Shown: positions 8,306 to 18,080, counted from the first letter of the stretch. The stretch is 64,000 nt of DNA from Cellvibrio sp. (GCA_016712405.1 JADJRD010000014.1:496001-560000); one strand, 5' to 3'. The notes: generated by a model not told the origin, from the letters alone. A program made the numbers and translations.

Positions 8306-8396
8306 GATAATGTCCTCTCAGTTATAACCTGTCAGTCCGCGACCAGAACTTTCAGGGGTTGCAAAAACCCGAATGATGTCGGGTGGTTTATTGAGC

Positions 8397-8458
8397 GCTA
8401 TGTTTTGCTAATCGCGAAACTTTTTAGACCAAGTATTTCGCTAATCGCGAAACATAGC
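8397..8458. repeat. palindromic repeat overlapping the prs stop codon
   Basis: GCTAATCGCGAAAC occurs twice as a direct repeat (8407-8420 and 8440-8453). The outer arms GCTATGTTT (8397-8405) and AAACATAGC (8450-8458) are inverted, and TTTCGC-TAATC-GCGAAA at 8436-8452 is a small hairpin. The inner copy contains the prs stop codon. It may act as a transcript-end stabiliser of REP type; there is no T-run for a classical terminator. Confidence 0.5.
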
Positions 8459-9385
8459 ACTCAAGGATTCTTCATTGCTCAAACGGCGCATGGCTTCGCC
8501 CAGCATTCTCGATAAGGTTAATACACGAATGCGTGAACATTGTTGAGCGGCTTTGCTTAATGGAATTGAGTCTGTGACAACTAATTCATCCAGCAATGAG
8601 TTGTTAATATTTTCTATAGCCTTGCCGGATAAAACCGGGTGAGTACAGTAGGCGATCACTTTTTTCGCGCCGTGTTCTTTGAGTGCTTTTGCAGCGCTAC
8701 AGAGTGTGCCAGCAGTATCGATAATGTCGTCGACCAGCAAGCAGGTTTTATTTTCTATTTCACCAATGATGTGCATGACTTCAGCTACATTGGCGCGTGG
8801 GCGACGTTTATCAATAATCGCCAGATCCGTACCCAATTGTTTGGCAACAGCGCGCGCTCGCACTACGCCACCAATATCAGGAGACACGGTAATTAAATCG
8901 GAAAAATCTTGTTGTTCAATGTCTTCCAGTAGTACGGGCGAGCCATAAACGTTATCTACAGGTACATCAAAGAAGCCTTGAATTTGTTCAGCGTGAAGAT
9001 CCACTGTTAATACGCGATCGACACCTACACTTACCATCATGTCAGCAACCACTTTGGCGGTAATGGGCACGCGTGCAGAGCGAACACGACGGTCTTGACG
9101 GGCATAACCAAAGTAGGGGACAACGGCAGTGATGCGACCTGCTGATGCGCGACGCAGTGCGTCAACCATCACAATCAGTTCCATCAGATTATCATTGGTC
9201 GGTGCACAGGTAGGTTGAACCACAAAGACATCGCGACCACGCACATTGGTCAAGAGTTCGACATTAATTTCGCCATCGGAAAATTGTGATACAGAGACCT
9301 CACCCAGAGATATGCCGAGGTTCTCGACAATCTTTTTAGCGAGTTCGGGATTGGCGTTACCGGTAAATACCATTAATTCAGACAC
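8441..9385 (-). CDS. prs: ribose-phosphate pyrophosphokinase (PRPP synthetase)
   Basis: Prs makes PRPP from ribose-5-phosphate and ATP for purine, pyrimidine, His, Trp and NAD synthesis. The 314-residue length is typical. The flexible-loop/ATP region RGRDVFVVQPTCAPTNDNLM is near 50-69, the metal-binding DLHAEQIQGFFDVPVDN is near 127-144, and the PRPP-binding loop LLVDDIIDTAGTLC is near 214-227. It is encoded downstream of tRNA-Gln and ispE, as in many gammaproteobacteria, and its stop codon lies in a palindromic repeat. Confidence 0.96.
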   Translation of the reverse strand: MSELMVFTGNANPELAKKIVENLGISLGEVSVSQFSDGEINVELLTNVRGRDVFVVQPTCAPTNDNLMELIVMVDALRRASAGRITAVVPYFGYARQDRRVRSARVPITAKVVADMMVSVGVDRVLTVDLHAEQIQGFFDVPVDNVYGSPVLLEDIEQQDFSDLITVSPDIGGVVRARAVAKQLGTDLAIIDKRRPRANVAEVMHIIGEIENKTCLLVDDIIDTAGTLCSAAKALKEHGAKKVIAYCTHPVLSGKAIENINNSLLDELVVTDSIPLSKAAQQCSRIRVLTLSRMLGEAMRRLSNEESLSAMFRD

Positions 9386-9509
9386 GTCGAGTACCTTTTA
9401 AGTCGGTATGAAAAAACTGTCGGTATAGAAAAACTGCACAGGTTTCATCTTTAGGGAATTTTCCTGTCGGCTGCTGCCCAACTTTACATAATGGCTAAAG
9501 AAAAAATGG

Positions 9510-9581
9510 CAGGGGTAAAAGGATTCGAACCTCTGAATGGCGGGATCAAAACCCGCTGCCTTACCACTTGGCGATACCCCT
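9510..9581 (-). tRNA. tRNA-Gln (anticodon TTG)
   Basis: The complement folds as a full cloverleaf. The acceptor AGGGGTA pairs with TACCCCT, the anticodon stem is GCGGG/CCCGC with loop TTTTGAT (anticodon TTG), and the T-arm carries GGTTCGAATCC. An encoded CCA follows at 9507-9509. The position between ispE and prs is the conserved place for this tRNA. Confidence 0.95.
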
Positions 9582-9589
9582 GTGGATGA

Positions 9590-10457
9590 TTAATGACTTG
9601 GTAATAAAGAGTAACTGGGCGAACGGTTAATGCCTTGTGCAACAAAGCTTTTCACTTGTAGGCCATTTACTCGCAAGTCCGCTATTTTTGTTTGCGCTTC
9701 GAAGGCTGATTCAGCGTTCGGCAAGCTTACAAATACACACGCACCTGTACCTGTCATTCGAGGTTGGTATCCCAACTTTTCCAACCACTGCAAGCACTCA
9801 TTTACCTCAGGGTAAAGTTTTCTTACCAGCGGCTGGCAGTCGTTATGACCACCCCCTTCAAGAAAGGCCGCCACTTTAATGGCCGGCGTATCTCTTGTCA
9901 AATCTTTGTGTGAAAAAATTGCAGCGGTTGAAACATGGCAATCTGGCTGTACCACAAGGAACCAATTTGTAGCTAAATCAATGGGTTCCAGTTGTTCGCC
10001 GACACCTTCTGCCCAAGCAGTTCGACCCTGAACAAACACTGGTACATCCGCACCTAAAGCCAATCCGATTTCACTCAATTGCTGCCGATTTAAATCACAT
10101 TGCCAGAGATGATTTAGCGCCACAAGCGTGGTAGCTGCGTTGCTACTGCCGCCACCGATTCCGCCCCCCATAGGCAGCTTTTTTTTGCAGATGAATCCGG
10201 ATGCCTTTGAGTGAAGTTTTATAGGGAAGCAGTGATTGGGCTGCACGCACAATCAGGTTGTCTTCAAACTTTACGCCGGGAAGTGCGGGTTCTAGAAGAA
10301 TCAAATCATCATCAATAAGTTCAAAATCAAGCTGATCACCGTAATCCAATAATTGAAACAAGGTTTGCAGTTGATGATATCCATCACTACGACGACCGGT
10401 GATGTGTAAAAACAAATTTAACTTGGCGGGAGATAAGAGGCTCAAAGTGGAATTCAT
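9590..10457 (-). pseudogene. ispE: 4-diphosphocytidyl-2-C-methyl-D-erythritol kinase, split by a frameshift
   Basis: IspE phosphorylates CDP-ME in the MEP isoprenoid pathway and is normally essential. The N-terminal part (PAKLNLFLHITGRRSDGYHQ, starting from the ATG at 10457) and the C-terminal GHMP-kinase part (PMGGGIGGGSSNAATTL) are in different frames. They are joined if the run of eight A on the coding strand (plus-strand T run 10179-10186) is seven. All motifs are intact otherwise, including the C-terminal MTGTGACVFV. Because the gene is essential and lies in the conserved lolB-ispE-tRNA-prs order, a sequencing error is more likely than a pseudogene. Confidence 0.9.
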
Positions 10458-10461
10458 GGGT

Positions 10462-11058
10462 TCAAAGTTTCCATTCACGAATGACCAGGGTTAAGCGGAA
10501 ATCTTTATGTTGGATAACAATTTTTTTGGGTAAATAGATCAGTTGATCTTGATTTTGGATTGAGTGATAAAAGGGGTAGTCAATTACCCAGTCGGACTGT
10601 TCCAGTTGTTCGATTAGACCTATCGCATTAGGTGTGATCTGTTTAACGTTGCCTTTAGGGGCGGGTAAACCACGTATCCAATAATTCAACTCTGTTAAGG
10701 GTAAATTCCATCCCGTTGTTTTTTTCAGTAAGGCTTCTGGAGAGCGGCCCGTGATACTGGGTTTGCCTTTTTCTTTGAAGGTTACTTGTGAGAGATCGCC
10801 GGAAATCAAAAAGGATTTTTGTCCCAATGGGCTGGTTAAGGAAATTTCATAACTGTCAGATTGTTGGTGCCATCGAAGGCTAAGGCTACCGCTTTCTTCT
10901 GGAGTTTTGATGCCTAACTTTCCGGATAATTGCCACTGGTTAATGGATGCCAGGCTGGCTTCATGAATGCCGAGTGCGATTGATCTGGGGTGGGGTTTGT
11001 TTGCACAAGCAGATAAGAATAATGCACAAGAGATAAGGAATAAAAATCGAATTTTCAT
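10462..11058 (-). CDS. lolB: outer-membrane lipoprotein LolB
   Basis: LolB accepts lipoproteins from LolA and inserts them into the outer membrane. The 198-residue product has a lipobox (LFLSAC, lipidated Cys at 18), a central half-open beta-barrel with WQLSGKLGIKTPEESGSLSLRW, and the LPLTELNYWIRGLPAP region typical of LolB. It precedes ispE with essentially no gap, and the pair is conserved next to a divergent hemA. Confidence 0.93.
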   Translation of the reverse strand: MKIRFLFLISCALFLSACANKPHPRSIALGIHEASLASINQWQLSGKLGIKTPEESGSLSLRWHQQSDSYEISLTSPLGQKSFLISGDLSQVTFKEKGKPSITGRSPEALLKKTTGWNLPLTELNYWIRGLPAPKGNVKQITPNAIGLIEQLEQSDWVIDYPFYHSIQNQDQLIYLPKKIVIQHKDFRLTLVIREWKL

Positions 11059-11100
11059 GGCGACTCTATCAAGGGGTGAACGGACGCATGATAAATCAAA

Positions 11101-11628
11101 TTATCGAATTGCACTCATTTTGGGAGCAAAAGAGACTTGCTGTTTGGTCATAAGCCAGGTTTGCTGAATGAGAAAGGCGTCAGCGCTAGCGCGATGTCGA
11201 TGAATCTTGAGCTGATGGGTGAGGAGTTGTTTGGTGTCGTCCCAAATCAAAAGTTGTTCTTCGGTAGTAATAATTTCAATGGGGCTCATATGAAACTCAG
11301 GGTTGGATCTGCCCGCCCAGAAAAGACGTGTTAGCCAAGGGCTGTCATGTACCCAAGCATCGCTGTAAGCAGATTGGTTTCCTAGAAAACGGTTGAGCTC
11401 TTTGCAGACTTGATCGGCAGGTTTGCCTTTTTCTTGGAGCATCTGGCGGGAAATTTTATGTACTGACTCGGCTTGGTCGCTCCAGTGAACCCAATCATCT
11501 TGAGGTGTAATCAAACTGCAGTATCGAGAACCGTCTGCTATTACAACTCCAATTTCAATAGGATAGCTGTGAGCTCCAAATCCTGAAGCTTCGATATCAA
11601 TAATGCAGGGGCATCGAGGCGTTTTCAT
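11101..11628 (-). CDS. DEDDh-type 3'-5' exonuclease (DnaQ-like)
   Basis: The 175-residue protein has exonuclease motif I IDIEASG (residues 10-16, DxE), a motif II Asp in AWVHDSPWL (about 92-100), and motif III HRASADA (about 145-151, H-x4-D). These are the metal-binding residues of the DEDDh exonuclease superfamily. It may act on RNA or DNA ends; the substrate cannot be told from the sequence. It lies just upstream of lolB on the same strand and divergent from hemA, with a 140-base shared promoter region. Confidence 0.8.
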   Translation of the reverse strand: MKTPRCPCIIDIEASGFGAHSYPIEIGVVIADGSRYCSLITPQDDWVHWSDQAESVHKISRQMLQEKGKPADQVCKELNRFLGNQSAYSDAWVHDSPWLTRLFWAGRSNPEFHMSPIEIITTEEQLLIWDDTKQLLTHQLKIHRHRASADAFLIQQTWLMTKQQVSFAPKMSAIR

Positions 11629-11768
11629 ACATTAATCCCCAGAGGTTTTGTTGAGTATAGGCGGTTTTTGGCTAGTCTCTAATAACGCGCAAAATTTAGA
11701 CCTTGTCAGCGCCTGTGACTAACCTGACAATACCGGCCTTTAATTTCCAATGACTGTAACCCGATAAG

Positions 11769-13034
11769 ATGACACTCATTGCCTTTGGCATTAATCATAA
11801 TTCCGCACCGCTCGCTTTGCGCGAGAAGGTCGCGTTTTCGCCAGAAATTATAGGCGCTGCTTTGAAAGATGCTTCAGAGCAGGAGGGGTTGTCTGAGGTG
11901 GCCATATTGTCCACCTGTAATCGCACAGAAATTTATGCTGTGGCTGAGCAAATTGAAATTCTTGAGCGCTGGTTGTTAGCACACACCAATGTTCCAGCTG
12001 AAGATCTGAAAAAAAGTCTTTATGTCTATGAAAATCAGGACGCTCTGCGGCACATGATGAAAGTCGCTGGCGGATTGGATTCGTTGGTCTTGGGTGAGCC
12101 GCAAATTCTTGGCCAGATGAAATCGGCATTTGCGGTTGCAAAAGATGCAGGCAGTTTGGGCAGTGAATTACACTCTGCTTTTCAGCATGTATTTAATGTG
12201 GCCAAACGAGTGCGTACCGAAACGGCGATTGGTGAAAATCCTGTATCGGTTGCTTACGCTGCTGTTAGTTTGGCGCAACAAATTTTTTCTAATTTGAAAG
12301 ATGATACAGCTTTATTAATCGGTGCTGGCGAAACGATTTCATTGGTTGCGAGACATTTAGCAGAGCATGGCATTAAAAAAATTCTTGTCGCCAATCGCAC
12401 CTTGGATCGTGCGCAAAGATTGGCCGCAGAGTTTAATGGTGAAGCGTTTTTATTGGCGGATATTCCCGAGCAATTGCATCGCGCTGACATAGTGATTTCC
12501 TCCACCGCCAGTCAATTACCTTTATTGGGCAAAGGTGCTGTGGAGTCAGCGCTGAAAAAACGTAAACACAAACCTATGTTTATGTTGGATATAGCGGTGC
12601 CGCGCGATATCGAATCACAGGTTGCCGAACTGGATGATGTGTATCTGTATACGGTTGATGATTTGCATGCGGTGATTGATGAAAATAAAAAATCCCGTGT
12701 GTTAGCCGCTGATCAGGCGCAGTTAATTATTGATCAAGGTGTTGATGATTATTTAAAACAACAGCGTGAATTAAATGCCGTTGATTTGATCAAGCATTAT
12801 CGCAATCAAGCAGAGCAAACCCGCGATCTTGAATTGCAAAAATCCTTAAAACAATTGCAGTCAGGTGCAAATGCGGAAGATGTTTTATCGCAATTGGCTC
12901 GTAACCTGACGAATAAATTGCTTCATTCTCCCACCACTGTCTTAAAAGATGCCAGCGCCAGCCAAAAGCATTATGTGATGCGTGCTGCGCAGGAATTATT
13001 CGCAATCAAGCTGGATGACTCTGCTGATCATTAG
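11769..13034 (+). CDS. hemA: glutamyl-tRNA reductase
   Basis: HemA reduces Glu-tRNA to glutamate-1-semialdehyde, the first committed step of C5 heme synthesis. The 421-residue length is normal. The catalytic Cys is in LSTCNRTEIYA (about residue 50), the substrate region GLDSLVLGEPQILGQ is near 101-115, the NADPH site LLIGAGETISLVARHL is near 181-196, and the C-terminal dimerisation helices follow. It heads the hemA-prfA-prmC-moeB run, the conserved gammaproteobacterial order. Confidence 0.96.
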   Translation: MTLIAFGINHNSAPLALREKVAFSPEIIGAALKDASEQEGLSEVAILSTCNRTEIYAVAEQIEILERWLLAHTNVPAEDLKKSLYVYENQDALRHMMKVAGGLDSLVLGEPQILGQMKSAFAVAKDAGSLGSELHSAFQHVFNVAKRVRTETAIGENPVSVAYAAVSLAQQIFSNLKDDTALLIGAGETISLVARHLAEHGIKKILVANRTLDRAQRLAAEFNGEAFLLADIPEQLHRADIVISSTASQLPLLGKGAVESALKKRKHKPMFMLDIAVPRDIESQVAELDDVYLYTVDDLHAVIDENKKSRVLAADQAQLIIDQGVDDYLKQQRELNAVDLIKHYRNQAEQTRDLELQKSLKQLQSGANAEDVLSQLARNLTNKLLHSPTTVLKDASASQKHYVMRAAQELFAIKLDDSADH

Positions 13035-13105
13035 CGCCGCTTAATATTCTTTTCTAATTTAACCTAATTCTATTTTTCTAATATTTTTTACGAGAAGTGT
13101 CACAA

Positions 13106-14189
13106 ATGAAATCCTCCATAGTGGAAAAGCTGGAACGACTCAAAGAGCGTTATGAAGAAGTCAGTGCTTTATTGTCTGAAGCCGATGTTATTAACAATCA
13201 AAATCGTTTTCGCGATTTATCCAAAGAATATGCCGAGCTGGAAACCGGTCGTCATTGCCTATAAAAAATATCAACAATTATTAGCTGATATTGCAGAAGC
13301 CAAACAGTTGTTGATTGAAGGCGACGACGACATGAAAGAAATGGCAGCAGAAGAGTTAAAAGAATGTGAAGCTGCGATAGAGCCAACAGAATTGGATCTA
13401 CAAAAATTATTATTGCCGAAAGATCCCAACGACGAAAAAAATTGCTATCTGGAAATTCGTGCGGGAACTGGCGGAGACGAAGCAGCAATTTTTTCCGGCG
13501 ATTTATTTCGAATGTATTCGCGTTATGCAGAAAAACAAGGCTGGCGTCTTGAAATACTCAGCCAGAACGAAGGTGAGCATGGCGGGTTTAAAGAAATTAT
13601 TTCGCTGGTGACAGGATCAGGTGTTTATGGTCGATTGAAATTCGAATCAGGCGCGCATCGTGTACAGCGTGTGCCTGAAACTGAATCTCAGGGTCGTATT
13701 CATACATCTGCTTGCACGGTTGCGGTAATGGCAGAAGCGGACGAAATGGAAGAGGTGAATATCAACAAAGCCGATTTGCGTGTCGATACTTATCGATCAT
13801 CCGGTGCTGGCGGTCAGCACGTTAACAAAACTGATTCTGCTATTCGAATCGTGCATTTGCCGACAGGTCTTGTGGTTGAGTGTCAGGACGAGCGTTCGCA
13901 ACATAAAAACCGTGCACGTGCGATGAGTTTGTTAGCGACAAAATTAAAAACCATGCAAGAAGAGGCTGCACATAAAACGATTTCCGACGAGCGCAGAAAT
14001 CTAGTAGGCAGTGGCGATAGATCCGAACGCATTCGTACTTACAACTACCCACAAGGCCGCATGACGGATCACCGAATTAATTTAACGCTCTATTCCTTGG
14101 ATGCGATTATGGAGGGTGATTTGGATCCTGTATTGTCGCCGCTTGCGCATGAATATCAGGCGGATTTGTTGGCGGCGATTGGGGAATAA
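13106..14189 (+). pseudogene. prfA: peptide chain release factor 1, split by a frameshift
   Basis: RF1 reads UAA and UAG and is essential. The ATG at 13106 starts MKSSIVEKLERLKERYEEVS. The frame breaks at 13241-13245, where removing one A of GAAACC restores the expected AELEPVVIAYKKY and a 360-residue protein, exactly the usual length. The PxT stop-codon recognition region and the GGQ loop SSGAGGQHVNKTDSAIRI (coded near 13800) are intact. A sequencing insertion is the best explanation. hemA lies 71 bases upstream and prmC 9 bases downstream. Confidence 0.93.
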
Positions 14190-14198
14190 ATTCAAAAA

Positions 14199-15047
14199 AT
14201 GACTCAGCTATCCATTGCACAATGTCTGAAACTCACTGAAGAAATTGCTTCAGTGAGCGACACTGCGCGTCTGGATATTGAGTTATTACTGACTCATTTA
14301 TTACAAAAAAATCGCACTTGGTTATTTACTTGGTCAGATCATTTGCTGACAACAGAGCAAACAAAACAATTTCAAGAACTACTGTCGCGCCGAAAAAAAG
14401 GTGAACCGATTGCTCATATTATTGGTCAACGGGAATTCTGGTCATTATCATTTGATGTCAATGATTCGACTTTGATTCCTCGTCCTGATACTGAGTTATT
14501 AGTTGAAGCAGTATTGGAATTATTTTCAGGTGATCAATCTGATCATTCCCGTCGTTGCCTGGATTTAGGAACAGGAATAGGTGCTATTGCGTTGGCATTG
14601 GCGAGTGAAAAAAAATCCTGGAATGTTTTGGGTGTCGATCAGTCGCCCGCTGCAATTGATTTGGCGGAAACAAATCGTCATAAATTTCAATTGAAAAATG
14701 TTGAGTTAAAAATTAGCAATTGGTTTGCAAATATCAATAATCAACAGTTTGATGTGATTGTCAGCAATCCTCCTTATATTGATCCACTGGATTCGCATTT
14801 AACTCAAGGCGATATACGATTTGAACCTTTAACGGCATTGGTTTCGGATGAAAAAGGTTTGGCGGATATAAAACATATTATTCATCATGCGAAAAAATAT
14901 TTAATATCGTCGGGTTGGTTGGTGTTGGAGCATGGTTATGATCAAGCTGAAGCTGTAAAAAAATTATTAATCGAAAATGGATATTTTAATATTCAGACAC
15001 GAAAAGATTATGGTGGAAATGATAGAGTGACATTTGCGAAAATATAG
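14199..15047 (+). CDS. prmC: release factor glutamine N5-methyltransferase
   Basis: PrmC methylates the GGQ glutamine of RF1 and RF2. The 282-residue product has an N-terminal helical domain (to about 85, including EPIAHIIGQREFWSL), a SAM-binding motif CLDLGTGIGAIALALA (about 122-137) and the catalytic NPPY in VSNPPYIDPLD (about 188-198). It starts 9 bases after prfA, its substrate's gene. Confidence 0.95.
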   Translation: MTQLSIAQCLKLTEEIASVSDTARLDIELLLTHLLQKNRTWLFTWSDHLLTTEQTKQFQELLSRRKKGEPIAHIIGQREFWSLSFDVNDSTLIPRPDTELLVEAVLELFSGDQSDHSRRCLDLGTGIGAIALALASEKKSWNVLGVDQSPAAIDLAETNRHKFQLKNVELKISNWFANINNQQFDVIVSNPPYIDPLDSHLTQGDIRFEPLTALVSDEKGLADIKHIIHHAKKYLISSGWLVLEHGYDQAEAVKKLLIENGYFNIQTRKDYGGNDRVTFAKI

Positions 15048-15097
15048 AGCTGGTCAAGACCCGCGTGTGTGAAGTACCAATATTAGCGAGAAACAAA

Positions 15098-15856
15098 ATG
15101 AACGACCAACAACTGCTCCGTTACTCCCGCCAAATAATGCTCCCCGATATTGATATCGAAGGGCAAGAAAAATTATTGGCGGCGAGTGTACTGATTGTGG
15201 GATTGGGAGGGTTGGGCTCGCCGGTGGCTATGTATTTAGCTGCTGCTGGAGTCGGACATTTAATTCTGGCCGATTTTGATTCAGTAGACCTCACCAATTT
15301 ACAGCGACAAATTGCACACACCACCCATCGTATTGGTGAAAACAAATCGCAATCCGCTGCAAAGATGTTGCGGGAGTTAAATCCGGAAATTCAAATTAGC
15401 TGCATCGAAAAAATGTTGGATGATGTGAGTCTTCTTGAACAAGTTAAACAAGTCAGTGTGGTGGTAGACTGCACTGATAATTTTCAAACGCGATTTGCAA
15501 TTAATGCAGCCTGTGTTGCGGCAAAAGTTCCGCTGGTCTCCGGTGCGGCAATTCGTTTAGAAGGGCAGGTCACAGTATTTGATGCGCGCGACGAAAAAAG
15601 TCCTTGTTATCGCTGCTTGTATGAGGAATCTGCAGACGATTTAACCTGTGCTGCTAATGGTGTTCTGGCGCCTTTGGTGGGCATCATAGGTTCAGTGCAA
15701 GCATTGGAAGCCATCAAGTTGATTGTAAGTTTTGGTGCAAATCTCGCAGGTCGATTGTTGTTGTTTGATGCGAAATATACTGAATGGCGAGAAATTAGAC
15801 TATCTAAAGATTTAGATTGTCCGGTTTGTGGTAACAACTGTCATCACAATACATAA
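15098..15856 (+). CDS. moeB: molybdopterin-synthase adenylyltransferase / HesA-MoeB-ThiF protein
   Basis: MoeB-type enzymes adenylate the C-terminal Gly of MoaD (or ThiS). The ATG at 15098 is preferred to an upstream in-frame ATG because it begins the family's usual MNDQQLLRYSRQIMLPD. Visible are the nucleotide motif VLIVGLGGLGSP (about residues 30-41), the adenylation-site DFDSVDLTNLQRQ, and zinc-binding CxxC pairs (CYRC near 172, CPVC near 244). With the gene order prfA-prmC-moeB, MoeB is the best call, but ThiF cannot be excluded. Confidence 0.85.
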   Translation: MNDQQLLRYSRQIMLPDIDIEGQEKLLAASVLIVGLGGLGSPVAMYLAAAGVGHLILADFDSVDLTNLQRQIAHTTHRIGENKSQSAAKMLRELNPEIQISCIEKMLDDVSLLEQVKQVSVVVDCTDNFQTRFAINAACVAAKVPLVSGAAIRLEGQVTVFDARDEKSPCYRCLYEESADDLTCAANGVLAPLVGIIGSVQALEAIKLIVSFGANLAGRLLLFDAKYTEWREIRLSKDLDCPVCGNNCHHNT

Positions 15857-15875
15857 AATTTCTTGTATTGTGATG
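15842..15875. terminator. 12-bp perfect hairpin over the moeB stop codon
   Basis: CATCACAATACA (15842-15853) and TGTATTGTGATG (15864-15875) form a perfect stem with a 10-base loop, overlapping the end of moeB. There is no following T-run, so this may be a Rho-independent terminator of weak type, an mRNA end-stabilising hairpin, or an operator. Confidence 0.45.
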
Positions 15876-15959
15876 TTGTAGCTTATTAGTATGGACACGA
15901 ATTTTTTACTCTGGATTTTCCAAAATCCAATAATTACAACTTAATGTAGGAAATCAATT

Positions 15960-16571
15960 ATGAACGACAAGATTGAACAAAAGCCCCTGGAGTTTTTCCC
16001 CAGATTAATTTTTAGTTCGCGCTGGTTACAGTTGCCACTGTATTTGGGTTTGATTGTTGCTCAATGTGCTTACGTATTTTTGTTTGTTAGCGAATTAATA
16101 CATTTGGTGAAAGATGTCCGTTCCCTTTCAGAACAAGACATTATGTTAATAGTGTTGGGTTTGATAGATGTGGTAATGATTTCCAATTTGCTAGTAATGG
16201 TCATCGTTGGCGGTTATGAAACTTTTGTGTCGCGTTTGCGTTTGGATGGACATCCTGATCAGCCAGAATGGTTAAGTCACGTGAACGCCACAGTGCTAAA
16301 AGTGAAGTTGGCGATGGCGATTATTGGAATATCTTCCATTCATTTGTTAAAAACATTTATTGAAGCCGGATATATCGGTGTGGACTGTGGTCAACTGATA
16401 AAGCTTTACGAGTCAACAGGGAAATCGAAACCTCTTTGCCCCAAAATTACAGCTGACGGCGTTATGTGGCAAACCATTATTCATATGTCGTTTATTGTTT
16501 CAGCAATCGGTATCGCCTACACCGATTTGCTGGTGCAACGTGCCAGTGCTATGGCTAAATCGAATCATTAA
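15960..16571 (+). CDS. UPF0114 (YqhA-family) integral membrane protein
   Basis: The 203-residue product has four likely membrane segments (about residues 25-45, 64-86, 118-136 and 170-190) and the family sequence FSSRWLQLPLYLGLIVAQ near the start. IVGGYETFVSRL and VNATVLKVKLAMAIIGISSIHLLKTF are also typical of UPF0114/YqhA. Function is not established. It is followed at once by a bidirectional terminator. Confidence 0.85.
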   Translation: MNDKIEQKPLEFFPRLIFSSRWLQLPLYLGLIVAQCAYVFLFVSELIHLVKDVRSLSEQDIMLIVLGLIDVVMISNLLVMVIVGGYETFVSRLRLDGHPDQPEWLSHVNATVLKVKLAMAIIGISSIHLLKTFIEAGYIGVDCGQLIKLYESTGKSKPLCPKITADGVMWQTIIHMSFIVSAIGIAYTDLLVQRASAMAKSNH

Positions 16572-16593
16572 ACATCCTGTTGTAAAGAAAAAT

Positions 16594-16620
16594 AAAAAAC
16601 CGCCTTTCGGCGGTTTTTTA
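16594..16620. terminator. bidirectional intrinsic terminator
   Basis: AAAAAACCGCC-TTTC-GGCGGTTTTTT is a compact hairpin with T-runs on both strands between two convergent genes: the UPF0114 gene and the last gene of the ExbB/ExbD/TPR operon. Confidence 0.9.
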
Positions 16621-16623
16621 TTT

Positions 16624-17554
16624 TTACTGAGGTAAGAAATCAAAGGTTTGATTGACCGTTGTTCGTATCACATTGGACGCGGGGAAGGTAATCATACGGA
16701 TACGGCGAAGTATTGCGCTTTCCAACTCTTTATCAGCTAATTCACTGGATACAATCGAGGCATCAACAATTTTTCCGTTAGGGTCTATCACAATTTTCAC
16801 CACCATTTTGCCTTGCAGTGTTGCGTTTTGACGCAAGGCTTTATTGTAGATTTGATAAATTGCGCCCTTGTGTTGATCCATTACGCGGGAAATTTCGCTG
16901 CGATCTCTCGCTGCTCCACCCGCACCATCACTATTACCCGCTGTCGCGGTATTCGCTTTTTTGGCGTTTTCAGCCAGCGTACTTTTGACTTTGGTATTTT
17001 CGCGACCGGAAAGTGCAACGCCGCCGACATCACGACTCAAGTTCGCACTACTGATGCCACCACTGGCCACTTTTGCTCCACTGGTTAACATAGCGCGATC
17101 AATCTGAGTTGCTTGAGTTTGGCCTATTGCGGTGGTGTTGGCAGCTTGCAAATTCGCTGTTGGCAACATCTCACGCATATCCGCCAAATCATCTTTGAAT
17201 TGTGCAATTTCCGCTTCAGCTTGCTGTTTTGCACGGTCAATTTCTGGCTTAGGTTTTGGCTCGGGTTTTACATCCGGTTTGGGGTCAGGTTTTTTCTCCT
17301 CAGGCTTTTTTTCTTCCTTCGGAGGTTCAACCGGTTTTGGTGGAGGTAATTCTTTTTTCTCCAAAATGACGCGAGCCAATTGCGGTGGTAATTCTTCTTT
17401 TTCAGCGCGCGTTAATTCTGGCACATCAGTAATGGTAATGATGATACTCATCAACCAACATCAAGCCTGCTAAAACAGTCAGAATATTGAAATAACGCTT
17501 GTCATCCAGAATGGATGAGCTCCAGGGCAATTGCATGTTCAGGAAAGCATTCAT
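16624..17554 (-). pseudogene. AgmX/TonB-like periplasm-spanning energy transducer, frameshifted
   Basis: The ATG at 17554 opens a short cytoplasmic segment and a membrane helix. The frame then breaks near 17455, and dropping one G gives a continuous helix LTVLAGLMLLMSIIITI and about 309 residues. Then come a PPQLARVILEKKE segment, a Pro/Lys/Glu-rich linker (PPKPVEPPKEEKKPEEKK...), a coiled region, and a C-terminal TonB/AgmX fold (YNKALRQNATLQGKMVVKIV, ending in TFDFLPQ). AgmX/GltG-like proteins connect a TolQR-type motor to envelope partners. It is the last gene of the operon, two bases from the exbD-type gene. I infer a proton-motive-force-driven trans-envelope role. Confidence 0.75.
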
Positions 17555-17556
17555 GG

Positions 17557-18080
17557 TTAGCCTCCCTGATCCGATGAATTGGCACTGATTTGTTTTTGTG
17601 TTACCGCCAGTGCTATGTCGCGATACTCTGCCATTGCACAGGTCGACATGATTTTTTTCAAAGTGGAGTAAGGCACTTTTTCATCCGCCATAATGGTGAC
17701 GGGTCTGCCGGTTAATTCTTTTTCTGGCGATAATGGCCTGCTTTTTGTGCTTGATATTTTAACTCTTTGGTCAAGGGTGCAAAGGTTTGATCTTGGCTGG
17801 CAACCAAATCTTTAATAGCGGCAATGCGTTGACCACCTACCAATAGATCTTCATTGCTGATCAGCACAATCAAGTTGTTATCCGGTTTTTGTTCGGACAC
17901 AGACATAGGTAATTTAATACTTTTGTCGGTTTGTAATACCTCAACATCACCGGAATTCACCAAGAGGAAAAATACCAAAATGGTAAAAATATCCATTAAG
18001 GAAACCAGGTTTAATTTAGGTGCTTGCAATAAACGTTTGTTACGTTTTGCCATGCGTTTTGCACGAAGGGATTGTTTCAT
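17557..18080 (-). pseudogene. second ExbD/TolR-family protein, frameshifted
   Basis: The start ATG overlaps the preceding exbD-type gene by four bases. Residues 1-50 contain basic residues and one TolR-type membrane helix (LNLVSLMDIFTILVFFLLV, with the conserved Asp). A periplasmic domain follows. The frame breaks at the GGCC near 17735; adding one base restores LSPEKELTGRPVTIMADEKV and an end at 17557, about 174 residues. It is the stator partner of the ExbB-type channel. Two different exbD genes beside one exbB are also seen in aglRQS (R is TolQ-like; Q and S are TolR-like). Confidence 0.8.
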
